The notes: a model not told the origin generated them from the sequence alone. A DNA stretch of 64,000 bases from Certhia americana (GCA_018697195.1 CM031879.1:19961821-20025820); one strand, 5' to 3'. Positions 41,201-49,236 are shown, numbered from the stretch's first letter. Program-made: numbers and translations.

Positions 41201-44200
41201 CCATAAAATGTTTATTCAGAGCCACTGCAGTCTTACTGACTTTTTCTCAGCTTCTCCTCCACTGATTATAGACTGTTGGTAACTGAGGAAACACAGCACT
41301 GGCAGAGGCCCTTGAAGAATGAAATTGCATTTTCTCCTTGCCTGCCACAGCTATAGAAGGCTGTGCTTGTGAGGTGAAACTCTTAAGTAGTAAACATGTT
41401 CATAAAACCTCTTCACTTGTGTACAATCTTACCGACATGGGATGCCATGTCATCATCAACTGTGACGTATGCCAGCAATAGTGAACCTTTATGTACTACT
41501 CATACTTTACCAAATGCATAATAATTTTTTCCTTCTAGCCTTTTGACTTTTTCTTTTTGTCCTCTGTCGTGTTTCTAGGTTTTTAATGACCAACAAGTTC
41601 TATGAAGTCTCGGCTAGAAAATGGTCCACTTTAGATTCACTTGAGATTGTACAAGATGGAGAAAAGTTTGCTAAATTTATTATTTCTGGCATCTCTGCCC
41701 CTGCAGAGTATTCATTTCATTGTCAGCTGGTGGGAACAAGCAACCTCTATCCTGCAAGGCTGGTTCCATCCAACAATGAGGCAAAAAATTGGGATGTTTT
41801 CATTTCCAAGTTGCAAGTGAGTATGTGTTGCCATTTCAGAGATGACTCCAAGAACTATTACTTGCTATTGTAGGTGGTGAATGACACACATTCATAATGC
41901 CCTTACTTTCATTCCAGCCTGAGCGAAAACATAAAAGAAAAGCTGTTCCCCTAGGTGAGCTATTCAGAAGAGGGGTAAAAAGACGCCAGTTGCTGAACAA
42001 AGAAAACATGAAAGCACAGCTTTGAAAAACAAAACTATGAAGTTGTCCACAGGAAAAAAAACCCAATTAAACCAAATGTTCTTAATCAGGCAAAGAATGA
42101 CTAAATCCTCATGCCTGTTTAATGAATTGGACTGCTCTTGGAAACAGGGGCCTCTTAGGTGGGTGGCTTTATGCTGCTTACTTTGTTTTTATTTGATTTC
42201 TTGGTGCTTTGTTTACTTAAGAAAGTACAGCTTAGTGTGGCTGCTGTTTTTGGTGGCATGGACTGTCTGTACTCCTGCAGATAGAAACAAAGCCCAGTGC
42301 AATTAGATTTAATGGGAGGTTTGTCATGGACTGCAATCAGGAATGGTACTAGTTCCTGCATGACCCAGAAGGAAAGCAGATGGCTGTTTTTGAATGACAC
42401 AACTTTTCTGCATATTTAGTATTAGTTCAGACTATGTGAGGTGTAGATGATTACACCTTCACTACTTTGAGCTTTGCCCTTGTCTTAAGGGAAGCATAAC
42501 AACATTTATATCCTAAAGCAATATCACACTAAGTGATCTCTTTGATGAAAGAGATCATGAAAATAATAGGAATAATTCCAGACTGTACTCTATTTGTCAA
42601 ACATTAACTTATACCATGGTACAAATGCTGATATAATTGTATTTATAATTTTGATAACAATCCAAATCTCAATAATCTGACTCCAGACTTGACACTTCTG
42701 CTTAAGCAATGTAAATCTCACAGAAAGGGCATTGGTGCTTAGATTTATTTTGCCCAGATTCCAGTATCATCTGACCATTTTTTTGAGAAACAATGTTGCG
42801 ATACATACCAATGTTGTGAAGGTTCCTGATGATGTTATTTTTACATAAAGGCCTGAAAATACCATAGTTCATACAACTGTACTTTGCCTAGTCAACTCTT
42901 TGGAGTTTGGCTTTCACATCACTAAGATATGAAAGGACATGACCTATGAAATTACAAAATGTACACTTACCACCTATCTTTTCCTTTCGTTTCTATATGC
43001 ACTGATATTAGTGCCTTCCTAAAGCTTAAAATACGCCTTGCTCCAACCTTAGTAGGCATCCTTTCATTGTGGTCTTAACCAAGAATAGAAGTAGTGGTTT
43101 CTCTCCTTCCTTATTGATTTGGAACAGCAGCTGCTTCCACGTTCAGATAACAGAGTATCCAGTTCCTCTTGAGAAAGGGCTTTTTCTAAGCCTAATCATG
43201 TCCTAAACGTGAAACACAACCTGAAAACTTACTGTCTGATATTTTTCTGTTGTGTGACAAAACAGAAGGTCACTATTCTGGGCTCATTTCCAAGTTCTGT
43301 CTGACTGAGATCATACCTTTCCAGGTATCTTCTGCTGATACATATTGAAAGGCGATCTCAGTATCCGTCTTTGTTATTGCATAAGTTTTAGAAACCCCCA
43401 AACTCTGTTGCATGGTGATAAAAGCATGTGGGATGTGCTCAGTAGTTGCAGCCAGCACAAAATCTTGTTGCAGAAACTGCAGAACATGCTTTTCATGTCA
43501 GTGTTATGCAATGAAATAGAAACCAGGATTCAATGCCAATCAAACTGGCACATTTGCACTTTGCAATGCTGGGTTGTGGAAGCCGAATCACAGTAATAGA
43601 GGGACAATGGCAGCTGCACAGGGAAGCCTTGCGTGACTTGTTCCTAGGCAAGGTTGAACAGGTGTAGCCTTTTATTTCAGTTCTAGAACTGCCTCACTCA
43701 CTACCATCTAAAAGCAGCTCTGTAGGATGCTGGCCAGACATGGTCACAGCCTAGGATGTCACCACTCCTGTGTCACCACACCTCACCAAAACTGCTCTGG
43801 CTTTGGTGGGGGTTTTGTTAATTGTTGTTGATACAGGAGTGATTTTTCTATCATGATCCCTTTTCTCCTTTTGAGGATCTCATATTTGTCAATGAAGTTA
43901 AAGAGGAGGCTGCCACCAAAAGCACTACTTTTATTTAGTATGTGTAGTTGTGGTTCAGAAGTACTTTGAAATGGATGAAAAACTGCCAAAAACTTCAAAA
44001 CTGAGAATATTTTGATTCTTTGTGGCTAAAATATCTCAAGGTTCAAAAATTAGAAGTTTGGTGTGCTCTTAAGAGCCATAGACCCAGCATACTTTACTTG
44101 AAGTTTTTGTCAAAGGCCATATGATGAGAAATCTGCATTAAAAAATATTTTTAAAATAACAGTAAATAAAGACTTGTGTAATCAAGACAAATGATTGATC

Positions 44201-46750
44201 TAAACACCAAAATAAAACTTCCACTCGACAGAGGCATGAATACAAAAGACTTCTGCATTCATAAATATTAGAGAAACGCACATAAGTATTTTTCACTTTT
44301 CTATATATGCTGCTAAAATTCTCATTTTCTGCCTGGTATCTAACACCCCCACAGAAATGGCAAAGCTTCAAAAAAACAGTAAAATAAGCTGGCATATTCT
44401 TCATCTCCTTCCTAAAAGTAGACATAGCAATGTAAAATTGAATCTTTCATCTAGATGGTTCAATAAGCATAATGCTGTTTAAAAAAAAAAATATAAGACC
44501 ACTAGAATTGAAATAATAAATTTCAGTATTTCTGGCTCTCAATCAGGTGTGGCAAAGCCCTTCTAAACTGAATATACCTGTTAAGTACTTCAGAGAGTCC
44601 TTGTAAATGTGGTAAGAAATGCATATGGTTTTCCAGAATTTCAATCCATTTTTTTGAACACAAATTACATAAATCATCACCTTCTGTCTGTTTTTATTGT
44701 CAATAAGTCTTTCAGGCTACATTTTATGCCTCCTATCCACATTCTCACTTGTAGTCAAAGCAGTGGCTTAACAAGCAAAGGCTTTTGCAATCATGTATTC
44801 TCTAAAACTGTGTAAATAGTTGTCCAGCCCTGCAGCTTATGCTTACTAATCCTGCTTTAATCAGAAGTCTCAGTACCTTTGGTGAAAGAAGACAGTCTTT
44901 GTGAGTTAGCTACCATGATTTGACTTGGAAAATTTTTTCTGAAAGGTTGAATTGCTAAAACTGTCTTCACCTCTACATTATCTAAAGAGCCTTTAGTTCC
45001 CCACATAATGTTAGTTTTATTAATCACCATTCTGGAAGGTACAGACATTGCTCATAATACACATATAATACATAAACATTAATTTTAGGGACCTGAGCCA
45101 TGACTGAATGCAAACCCAGTGTGTTTACTGGTGTATTTGTTGCATGGTAGATTTGTTCTTTTTGTACCAAAACGTTTCCTAGGAAGTGCAAACTCTTTAT
45201 TACCGCAAACAAACCCAAGATTTCCATTTATTTTATTGTAAAGCAGAGAATCATCATGGTGTGGGAACACATAAAAGTAGAAATCCATGATCTTCTGTAT
45301 TCTTGCTTATTGGTAGGTGAGAGAAGTGATTTAAATAAAATAATATTTTTTAATTTTATTTAATAACATTTTATGGAAAATAGTAATTTTTAACATGTTG
45401 TTTCTTTGCCAGTGGGTTTATAATATTTGGTGCTTTCCTTACACATTTCAAAAATTCTGTAAATGCATAAGAATCCCAGTCTTCATTTTTCTTTATAAAA
45501 TCATTTAAGAATGAATCAAAATGAGACTGGGTTAATTCTTTCCTTCCTCTTCCTTCCACCAGTTTTGTTCCCTTCCTTCTAAAGGATTCAGTGCTTATGT
45601 CATTATGTGCAAGTTTGTAGAGGGGGAATTGTCTTCCCTTTCTTCACAGTTTTCTAATCCTTTGATTGGTTTGAACAAAATTTCTAGGAAGTTAGTGGTC
45701 TCAAAGTCATTTAGTTTGTTGGTATTTTTGTACAATTGGCCTCTAGACAGAGAATGTATCTCCAAATTTGTTTATTTTTCTGAGGACAGTAATATGATCG
45801 GAGGGCAGTCAGTGGCAGACATTGTGAATTCAGTCAAATCAGAGATATTACAAACTTTTCTAACTGCTGGAAAAGTTTATATAGGTTTTATATGTTAATA
45901 GACAACACATATCCCATACCTCAATAAAGCAAGCCTCTCCTTCTGTTTTGAGTCTTTGATGTCTAAGGAGGGAGGAAGAAAGACTTCACAACTTTTTTCT
46001 CCTTGAACTTTCAGTAAAACTCAGCCAAGAAAGGTCATCTTTATTAGATGCGTTTTAAAGTAGGTTCTAGAAATTTTGTTTGTCAAGGAGCTATTAGCTG
46101 AAACTCTCAGATTATTTCAACAAATCTCGTGGTCTGAGCAGCCTTAACTCTCATGCCTTTGTGTGCTTTGAGTTTCCTGGTTCTGGAGTGGTCACAGAGC
46201 GGATGATCAATGAATACTGATGTACTGATTATGTGAATTCAGAACACTGATCATATTACAGAGAACACAGAATACTGACCACATGACCCCTCTGGGACTT
46301 TACCTCTAAAAGTAATACAAATTTCTTACCAAAGAAATGGATTCTACACCTTTAATTCTGTGGGTGAAAAGGAGATCTGGAAATTAGTTTTGCAGAGGAT
46401 TTTATTCTAAATCTTTAAAAATTTTTGTAAAATTATGATTGATAGTTAAAAGGTGTGGGTTTTTGTAATTACCACATATATCCTAAAAATAAGGACTGTG
46501 CTTAATTTTCACTCACCTGTCTACATTTCCTCATTTTCAGATTCAAGGCTTCAACATTATAAACAACCAGTTTTCCTATGCAAGTGACTGTACAGGTTTC
46601 TTCACTCCTGGAATTTGGATGGGCTTGGTGACATCTATAATTTTACTGTGGATCCTGACCTATGGAATCCATATGATTATGCAGCTCACAACAAACAACA
46701 GATTTGATGATCCTAAAGGTCCAGCTCTATCAGTTCCTCAGACAGAATAG
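2106..46750 (+). CDS. ATP6AP1L: V-type proton ATPase subunit S1-like protein, 9 joined coding exons, 5' partial
   Basis: This is the whole visible coding gene (span; exons listed separately). The spliced frame of about 420 codons follows the Ac45 (ATP6AP1) family from the 'DTxHEG' region to the C-terminus, nearly without gaps. Shared blocks include [41 protein letters not shown] and FSYASDC. Known family members are type I membrane glycoproteins that help assemble the V-ATPase Vo sector and guide it to acidic organelles. Visible features are nine N-x-S/T sequons in exons 3 and 6 of the visible set, an R-x-x-R motif after TAVRPSR, Cys in SFHC and ASDC, one transmembrane helix and a tail containing RFDDPKGP. 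The S1-like paralogue, rather than ATP6AP1, is chosen because of sequence divergence and the long introns; that choice is inference. The signal-peptide exon is missing from the window. Human ATP6AP1L is, from memory, much shorter (about 224 residues). Confidence 0.9.
2336..2404 (+). CDS. ATP6AP1L: ATP6AP1L coding exon B
   Basis: The acceptor is tttatttttcag at 2335. The 23 codons run [20 protein letters not shown] then NVQ, aligned to LSIEDF...GNK of the S1 family. It is phase 0 at both ends. The donor is CAG|GCAAGC, a GC rather than a GT donor. The next exon continues the family alignment without a gap, and read-through meets TAA about 40 bases later, so the GC donor is the simplest reading. 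Intron A-B is only 103 bp. Confidence 0.87.
2405..9206 (+). other. ATP6AP1L intron B-C (6.8 kb)
   Basis: This intron has a GC donor and an AG acceptor. Apart from the LTR at 7279-8328 it is AT-rich with no coding support. A 109-codon + ORF at 6412-6741 and minus ORFs around 3361-3582 show no recognisable domain or splice context. Confidence 0.7.
7279..8328 (+). mobile_element. Endogenous retrovirus solo LTR (about 1.05 kb, ERVL-like)
   Basis: The segment begins TGTATTGGGTTT and ends near CCAGAACA (or TTCA at 8332). It is GC-rich against its surroundings and has the body of a long LTR type common in bird genomes. That body is a 'ccaaggtcag...gaaggagg' block, a run of imperfect repeats built on 'ctgtgtcccatggaggtagggag' and 'gacccacactgaagcagttc', then 'ggtgtttttaagatttggctttatttct'. 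If it ends at 8332, flanks ATATT/ATATG could be a decayed 5-bp target duplication. Several overlapping ORFs on both strands across 7363-8041 are products of this GC-rich repeat and not genes. The family is assigned from memory of similar bird LTRs. Confidence 0.65.
9207..9400 (+). CDS. ATP6AP1L: ATP6AP1L coding exon C
   Basis: The acceptor is atttattacag at 9206 and the donor CCAG|gtagga at 9401. Its 194 nt encode 64 codons plus two bases. The block [10 protein letters not shown] matches the family exactly. Three sequons follow (NAT, NLS, NAS), placing the segment in the organelle lumen. Confidence 0.92.
9401..10428 (+). other. ATP6AP1L intron C-D (1.0 kb)
   Basis: AT-rich intron with a GT donor, and a long pyrimidine tract before the AG at 10428. 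No repeat or other feature was recognised. Confidence 0.75.
10429..10472 (+). CDS. ATP6AP1L: ATP6AP1L coding exon D
   Basis: This short exon of 44 nt has acceptor tttttctctag at 10428 and donor AATG|gtaagc at 10473. It enters with one base completing AGT (Ser) and leaves in phase 1. It encodes [15 protein letters not shown], corresponding to the linker before the 'NDEVIGQV' region of the human paralogue. It is too short to be seen except by phase and alignment. Confidence 0.87.
10473..13997 (+). other. ATP6AP1L intron D-E (3.5 kb)
   Basis: It contains one CR1 fragment (11495-12125). The rest is AT-rich with nothing recognised. Confidence 0.75.
11495..12125 (-). mobile_element. CR1 LINE, 3' fragment
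   Basis: Read on the minus strand, it is a 5'-truncated CR1 that ends in the family's typical 3' terminus. On the + strand this appears as tcacagaatattctgagttg. The minus strand carries remnants of the C-terminal ORF2 and 3' UTR ('ggccctgcgcaggacaccc', 'tctccaggctaaacag', 'gcactgctggctcagg' as seen on +). ORFs at 11583-11798 and 11947-12141 lie inside it and are broken LINE sequence. Confidence 0.85.
13998..14083 (+). CDS. ATP6AP1L: ATP6AP1L coding exon E
   Basis: The acceptor is ctatttacag at 13997 and the donor AAGG|gtgagt at 14084. Its 86 nt complete a split GAC and then give 28 codons, ending in phase 0. The end YTAVRPSR is one of the most conserved S1 blocks. The open frame runs on into the intron for a short distance (to a stop near 14153), which is read-through and not coding. 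Confidence 0.92.
14834..15490 (-). mobile_element. CR1 LINE, 3' end and ORF2 C-terminal part
   Basis: The + strand starts with aatcacagaataattaagattgg, the reverse complement of a CR1 terminus. The minus strand then gives the CR1 3' UTR and the end of ORF2, with text like 'gtgaccaagaaggccaatgccatcctggc' (sense). It meets an upstream ORF2 piece at about 15490 with the intervening reverse-transcriptase core missing. Minus-strand ORFs at 14820-15110 and 15115-15336 are fragments of it. Confidence 0.85.
15490..16430 (-). pseudogene. CR1 LINE ORF2 endonuclease/linker remnant
   Basis: The minus-strand frame at 16121-16363 reads [14 protein letters not shown] and later [18 protein letters not shown], which is the CR1-type apurinic endonuclease signature. 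At 16390-16430 it is preceded by [11 protein letters not shown], interrupted by a stop. Towards 15500 the minus strand gives linker sequence with AWLNREL and EKAEVL. It is frameshifted and stop-containing, interrupted by a 22-base T run at about 15900-15922, and lacks the polymerase domain. It is a dead copy. Confidence 0.85.
15899..15928. repeat. Poly(T)/poly(C) tract inside CR1 remnant
   Basis: About 22 T followed by six C lie within the CR1 ORF2 remnant. It is probably an expanded homopolymer, and its length is prone to assembly error. Confidence 0.8.
16431..16830. other. Moderately GC-rich unassigned segment next to CR1
   Basis: Overlapping ORFs occur on both strands (16382-16828), but none matches a domain I recognise. 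It may be a different repeat or a decayed part of the adjacent LINE insertion. Confidence 0.3.
18228..18642 (+). mobile_element. CR1 LINE, 3' end, sense orientation
   Basis: Typical CR1 ORF2 end and 3' UTR text occurs: gagcacatcttctatgagga, ttgttcagcctggggaagag and ggtgtccctgcccatggcaa. It ends in gcattctatgattctg. It is 5'-truncated, and is the clearest CR1 piece in the same direction as ATP6AP1L. Confidence 0.88.
20643..20977 (-). mobile_element. Solo LTR of an endogenous retrovirus, minus strand
   Basis: On the minus strand the segment has an LTR promoter/poly(A) layout. It has a TATA-like acttataaaag (20800-20810), then AATAAA (20704-20709 reversed), then 'ctgtctagtttctgttccag' and a terminus in ggcatca. 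The start on the right side near 20977 is approximate and no clean target duplication was found. No internal viral sequence is attached. The family resembles bird ERVL-type LTRs from memory. Confidence 0.6.
22980..23720 (+). mobile_element. Ancient CR1-like LINE relic
   Basis: Degraded text on the + strand matches the end of ORF2 and the 3' region of old amniote CR1 elements. 'ggtgccaaagtttgctgatatgctgac' corresponds to an 'akFADDT'-like RT region, 'gtgcatgtggttctggcgacccc' to the conserved 'VQFWSP' block, and 'gtggacaagctgaacaggaa' and 'cataacacggggattcagggg' follow in the expected order. It is much more diverged than the other CR1 copies here. The boundaries are approximate. Confidence 0.6.
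25303..25395 (-). mobile_element. CR1 LINE, short 3' fragment
   Basis: On + it reads ccataggatcattaaggttggaaaagacctctaagatc, the reverse complement of a CR1 3' terminus. It is under 100 bp. Confidence 0.75.
29115..29272 (-). mobile_element. CR1 LINE, short 3' fragment
   Basis: On + it reads gggctggaagggaccctaaagatcac, then 'ccatgagcagagacaccttc' and 'ctgtccaacctggccttaaa', a CR1 3' UTR in reverse. Confidence 0.75.
29893..29914. repeat. Poly(A) tract
   Basis: A run of about 22 A after 'tcttgtag'. No retroposed gene is visible beside it. Confidence 0.8.
30286..30340. repeat. Interrupted poly(T) tract
   Basis: About 50 bases of T broken by ac/ca dinucleotides. It makes a long pyrimidine tract before a chance AG at 30342. 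Confidence 0.8.
31779..32100 (-). mobile_element. CR1-like LINE fragment with ORF1 esterase-type remnant
   Basis: The left end (+ strand) is gaatcacagaatatgctgagttgg, a CR1-type terminus. The minus frame at 31829-32095 reads [10 protein letters not shown], then FADHGII, then [20 protein letters not shown]. This resembles the C-terminal 'DGIHLS' block of the GDSL-like esterase domain described in CR1 ORF1, with the Asp changed to Asp-Arg spacing. A 3' end joined to an ORF1 piece implies deletion of the middle. The family call is tentative. Confidence 0.55.
33520..33525. repeat. Target-site duplication GAATAC (left)
   Basis: A perfect 6-bp match to 33830-33835 immediately flanks the LTR. Confidence 0.85.
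33526..33829 (+). mobile_element. Solo LTR, ERVK-like, 304 bp, copy 1
   Basis: It starts TGTTGTCC and ends AGCAACA. It has gatatataat as the TATA region and AATAAA at 33751-33756. It is flanked by a perfect 6-bp duplication GAATAC, as expected for a betaretrovirus-like (ERVK) integrase. It aligns along its length with the LTR at 48929-49230. No internal viral genes are present. It sits in intron E-F in the same direction as ATP6AP1L, ending 277 bases before exon F. Confidence 0.85.
33830..33835. repeat. Target-site duplication GAATAC (right)
   Basis: Right partner of the copy at 33520-33525. Confidence 0.85.
34107..34348 (+). CDS. ATP6AP1L: ATP6AP1L coding exon F, glycosylated luminal domain
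   Basis: The acceptor is tcgttccag at 34106 and the donor ACAAC|gtgagt at 34349. Its 242 nt begin [11 protein letters not shown], so the junction with exon E reads RPSR-ISRR and contains minimal furin-type R-x-x-R spacing. Six sequons follow (NVT, NYT, NFS, NSS, NAT, NTT). The YPPLNVT and ILFHASNFS blocks align with 'HPPVSYNDT' and 'ILFWAQNFS' of the human S1 subunit. It leaves in phase 2. Confidence 0.92.
34349..34942 (+). other. ATP6AP1L intron F-G (594 bp)
   Basis: AT-rich GT-AG intron. The minus ORF at 34552-34764 has no support. Confidence 0.8.
34943..34996 (+). CDS. ATP6AP1L: ATP6AP1L coding exon G
   Basis: The acceptor is cttattcttag at 34942 and the donor ATAAG|gtaact at 34997. This 54-nt exon completes ACG (Thr), encodes [17 protein letters not shown] and leaves two bases of an Arg codon. 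It matches 'LSLTYERLFGTTVTFKF' in position. Confidence 0.87.
35580..36248 (-). mobile_element. CR1 LINE fragment
   Basis: On the + strand, reverse-complement CR1 text runs through 'ctctcagccactccttgtg', 'gaactgagccccagattcgaggtgc', 'ccaggccaggatgccactgg' and 'tatgacccaaatgcaagac' to 'caatccagcctatccagatg'. These correspond to ORF2 C-terminal sequence. ORFs on both strands at 35837-36248 are its products. The left boundary is fuzzy and the 3' end worn. Confidence 0.8.
37900..38112 (+). mobile_element. LTR 3' fragment of an endogenous retrovirus
   Basis: The text runs 'cttcccttaacttattaagctgtcgttgtcttgacccacaagttt', then a C-run, then 'gggaatgagcaaacagc' and 'ttggcagctgactggtatcaatccataac'. 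It follows the 3' third of a widespread bird LTR in order, as I remember it. The 5' part could not be followed. Confidence 0.5.
37947..37960. repeat. Poly(T) tract
   Basis: A run of about 14 T inside the LTR fragment. Confidence 0.7.
41579..41816 (+). CDS. ATP6AP1L: ATP6AP1L coding exon H, membrane-proximal luminal domain
   Basis: The acceptor is cgtgtttctag at 41578 and the donor TTGCAA|gtgagt at 41817. The 79 codons after the split Arg contain [15 protein letters not shown] and EYSFHCQLV, aligned with 'FILANRLYPVSARHW' and 'YSFHCEYV'. The Cys in SFHC is the probable partner of the ASDC Cys in the next exon, by analogy with the family. There are no sequons here. It ends in phase 0. Confidence 0.93.
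41817..46540 (+). other. ATP6AP1L intron H-I (4.7 kb)
   Basis: AT-rich, with no repeat recognised. It holds a 37-nt cryptic exon candidate at 41918-41954 (see findings). The many short ORFs on both strands from 42.0 to 45.9 kb have no domain or splice support. Confidence 0.7.
41918..41954 (+). other. Cryptic exon candidate in last intron
   Basis: The segment has acceptor tactttcattccag at 41917 and donor CTAG|gtgagc at 41955, both strong. It would encode [12 protein letters not shown]. At 37 nt it breaks the frame, so exon I would read to TGA after 15 more codons, losing the transmembrane helix. There is no evidence that it is used. Confidence 0.25.
46541..46750 (+). CDS. ATP6AP1L: ATP6AP1L last coding exon: transmembrane helix and cytoplasmic tail
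   Basis: The acceptor is ctcattttcag at 46540 and the stop TAG is at 46748. Its 69 codons give [17 protein letters not shown], then TPGIWMGLV running into a hydrophobic helix (roughly exon residues 24-46), then the tail [16 protein letters not shown]. This is the most conserved part of the S1 family ('[20 protein letters not shown]', 'RFDDHKGP'). In relatives the tail guides endocytic retrieval. The final residues differ from the paralogue, as expected. Confidence 0.95.
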   Translation: MQGFNIINNQFSYASDCTGFFTPGIWMGLVTSIILLWILTYGIHMIMQLTTNNRFDDPKGPALSVPQTE

Positions 46751-47260
46751 CCATGGATTGACTTAATGCCACTGTGGCTTTTCCCATGTGGATGTTTATG
46801 CTTTTTATTTAAAAAAAATTACTTCATAGTATGTTTAACTTAAAAAGATAACATAGGAAAGCCAGGTAATTAAACTACGTATAAAAATGATCCTTACTCT
46901 TGGCAACAGTAATAATTCTGTTATTATGATCATTTGTTAACAGCTTTTTGTGTTAAGGTTCTGAAGTGAGACTGTTGAGTTTATTACTCTATCTGGCTAT
47001 TAGAAAGACCATTAAAAACTTCCTTCAGATTAACTTTTATTGGCAAAACATATATAATTGGGAAGGATAAAATATTTGATGAGAAACTTGAGAAACTATA
47101 TGTTGAAAATACTGGTCTCTCTAAAGGCTCTTTAGTGTCATGATGATGATACATTTTATGATGCTAAGAAATTTTAACAGTCTTTTGAAATTTTTTCTCT
47201 TGAGTAAAACATCCAGAAATGTACAGAACTAATAAAGTGTAAGTCACTAAATAAATGGTC
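46751..47260 (+). other. ATP6AP1L: ATP6AP1L 3' UTR with two poly(A) signals
   Basis: The sequence after the TAG is AT-rich with no further open frame of note. Canonical AATAAA hexamers occur at 47231-47236 and 47250-47255, so cleavage around 47250-47280 is expected. The UTR end is inferred from these signals only. Confidence 0.6.
47231..47255 (+). terminator. Tandem AATAAA polyadenylation signals
   Basis: There are two AATAAA hexamers 19 bases apart, about 480 bases after the ATP6AP1L stop codon on the same strand. They are the first canonical hexamers after the stop. Confidence 0.6.
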
Positions 47261-48922
47261 CTGAGAGGTCTTTTCAAAATACATCACTTTTTTCAGGTGT
47301 GGTATCACAAAGGCGAATGGGTAGATCAAGGTTTAGTTTCCATCAAATGTTTTTTTACACTTGTGAAAATTATGTTGAGCAACAATGATTTGTGTTTGCC
47401 TTAGCCATGGACAGCTGATGGGAGGTCAGTCAGTGGCAGATAGGTCTTTGTCCTAACTGATCACAAAATTAAATTTGGTGTCATAACAATGAATGCAAGT
47501 TTTGAAGTCCAGAACCTCTGATGATTCAATGTGCTGGTGCAGACAGCACCTTAACAGAGATAAAGTAGTTTTCTTAGCCTCCTCCATTTTTCAGGCATCT
47601 TTGGAAAAGCTGTGAAGTTCATAAAAAAGAGGAAAAATAATATTACATAAAATCATTAGAAGTGCTGTGCCAGTGTATTGACTAAGCATTTTATGATCAT
47701 CCAGTGCTTCTAGAAGCCTAAAAACATTCACAGTGTGCTGTATTCTTCTTACTAATTAAGAGTAACACTATGTCTTCTAATTGGGTAATCTGATTGTGGA
47801 GTGAATTACTAAATTTTATGTAGAACTAGGAAATAGCAAGAGTTATGGTAAAATGGTAAAAAATTGTAAAAGTAAGACTTTTATTCTTTCTTCTGGAATG
47901 GTTTTTTTATGACTATGCATAGTATTTCAATTAGTATTTAAAAGACAAAAAAATACAATTTTGACAAAATTACATTTGTGAGATGAGAAAAATTCTAACT
48001 TTTCTGATCTTGATCCATGTCAGAGTACAGTGATACAGACAATTAGAATCAACTATTTAACTAGACAGACAGTAGTTTCTATCCATCATTTCTGGGTGTC
48101 ACACTTCTATTATGCAGTCCAAAAAGTAGATTAAATGCTGTCTGAAGCTATTCCTTCTGAATCATTCAGTCCTGACCTGGAAAACAACAGGAAAATGTCA
48201 TATAACTAGCAGAGGTGTCTTCTGTGCTGTAATATTTTTCCCAAATGCTTTTCCGAACCTCAAAGAATGCATTTGATCCACACAGAACCTCTGTGTTAGA
48301 ATGGCATATTTTCTTTACACAAATTAGTTGACAGGAGACAACTGGACATGTTTCATTAATTCTCCCTTCGAAGCAAGCTGTATGAATGTGACAACAGAAA
48401 ACTGACATAATAGTCATGTAACTGTCACTAGAAGAGGGAAAAGCTATGCAAAGGACTTGGTTCATGGAGAACACCTTTCTTAGTACTTTTATCTAGCTTC
48501 AGTAAAATTTGGAAATTATTTTGTTCAACAGTGATGATAAAAAGAACTGAAGAAGGGCTTTACCAGGCCCCCTAGCTTAGAATTCGACCTCCAGCAGTGG
48601 TATGAGTACAGTGAACATCTATTAGTGCTTGCTGCTGATGTTCTCCCTTCTCCACCATTTAGCTCAGGTACTTCCTCAGCCAGAAGTGTTGCCTTTGTAT
48701 TTAATAACTCTGGGTATGGCTATAGCCCATGAATTTGTCCAGCCTGCTCTTGATCCCATGGGCTCTCGTACAGCTCACAGTGTCCTGATTATAGTATGGC
48801 ACTGGGAATGCTTATATCCTCTCTTGCTTGCCTAGGATGGACTCTGGAGAAGAGGCTGAGGAAACAGTCTTTTATTGACTGTACCATGAGGAAAAGATAT
48901 GCCTCTTTCAGAAGAGCTGTTT
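47261..48922. other. Intergenic, nothing recognised
   Basis: AT-rich downstream flank of ATP6AP1L. A 102-codon minus ORF at 48166-48474 is Cys-rich but lacks a recognisable domain or context. Confidence 0.6.
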
Positions 48923-48928
48923 GTTATG
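48923..48928. repeat. Target-site duplication GTTATG (left)
   Basis: It pairs with GTTGTG at 49231-49236, one mismatch in six. Confidence 0.65.
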
Positions 48929-49230
48929 TGTTGCCCTGTTTTTGCATGTTTTTCTTAGCCTTCTAATGTTTGCATTCTTGGAGTGGAGTGTCTCTCAGAC
49001 TTTCATGTAAACAATGATTGTTTTTTGCATTCTTCTCTAGAGGAAGTGAAAATTGATAGACTTTTGGTTTGACCTGTGTGGTTAGAGAGGTGGCAACTTC
49101 ACCCTCCAATCCCTGGTCAACTTTGGAATGATATATATATCGAGGTCACACAATAAACTTCCCTTCTTTTCCTCCTCGCTCTGCAAAGAGTTGTCGTGAG
49201 TGTGTGTCTATTTGTGTGTCTATAGCAACA
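48929..49230 (+). mobile_element. Solo LTR, ERVK-like, 302 bp, copy 2
   Basis: It starts TGTTGCCC and ends AGCAACA, with a gatatatatat TATA region and AATAAA at 49152-49157. It aligns with copy 1 at 33526-33829, for example 'ttttggtttgacctgtgtgg' against 'ttttggattgaccagtgtgg' and 'aataaacttccct' against 'aataaacttcct'. It has its own slightly decayed 6-bp target duplication, so it is an independent insertion. No internal viral genes are attached. Confidence 0.82.
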
Positions 49231-49236
49231 GTTGTG
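49231..49236. repeat. Target-site duplication GTTGTG (right)
   Basis: Right partner of 48923-48928. Confidence 0.65.

Larger units (their letters stand above)
34997..41578 (+). other. ATP6AP1L intron G-H (6.6 kb)
   Basis: It contains a CR1 piece at 35.6-36.2 kb and an LTR 3' fragment at 37.9-38.1 kb. Otherwise it is AT-rich, with nothing recognised from 38.2 to 41.5 kb. Confidence 0.75.

Noticed and set aside
48166..48474. 102-codon minus ORF with several Cys and His (RING-like impression)
   Set aside because: The Cys/His spacing does not fit a RING finger or other zinc motif, and no exon context was found.
33526..49230. The two similar LTRs as the ends of one provirus
   Set aside because: Each has its own different 6-bp duplication, and the interval contains ATP6AP1L exons with no viral genes.
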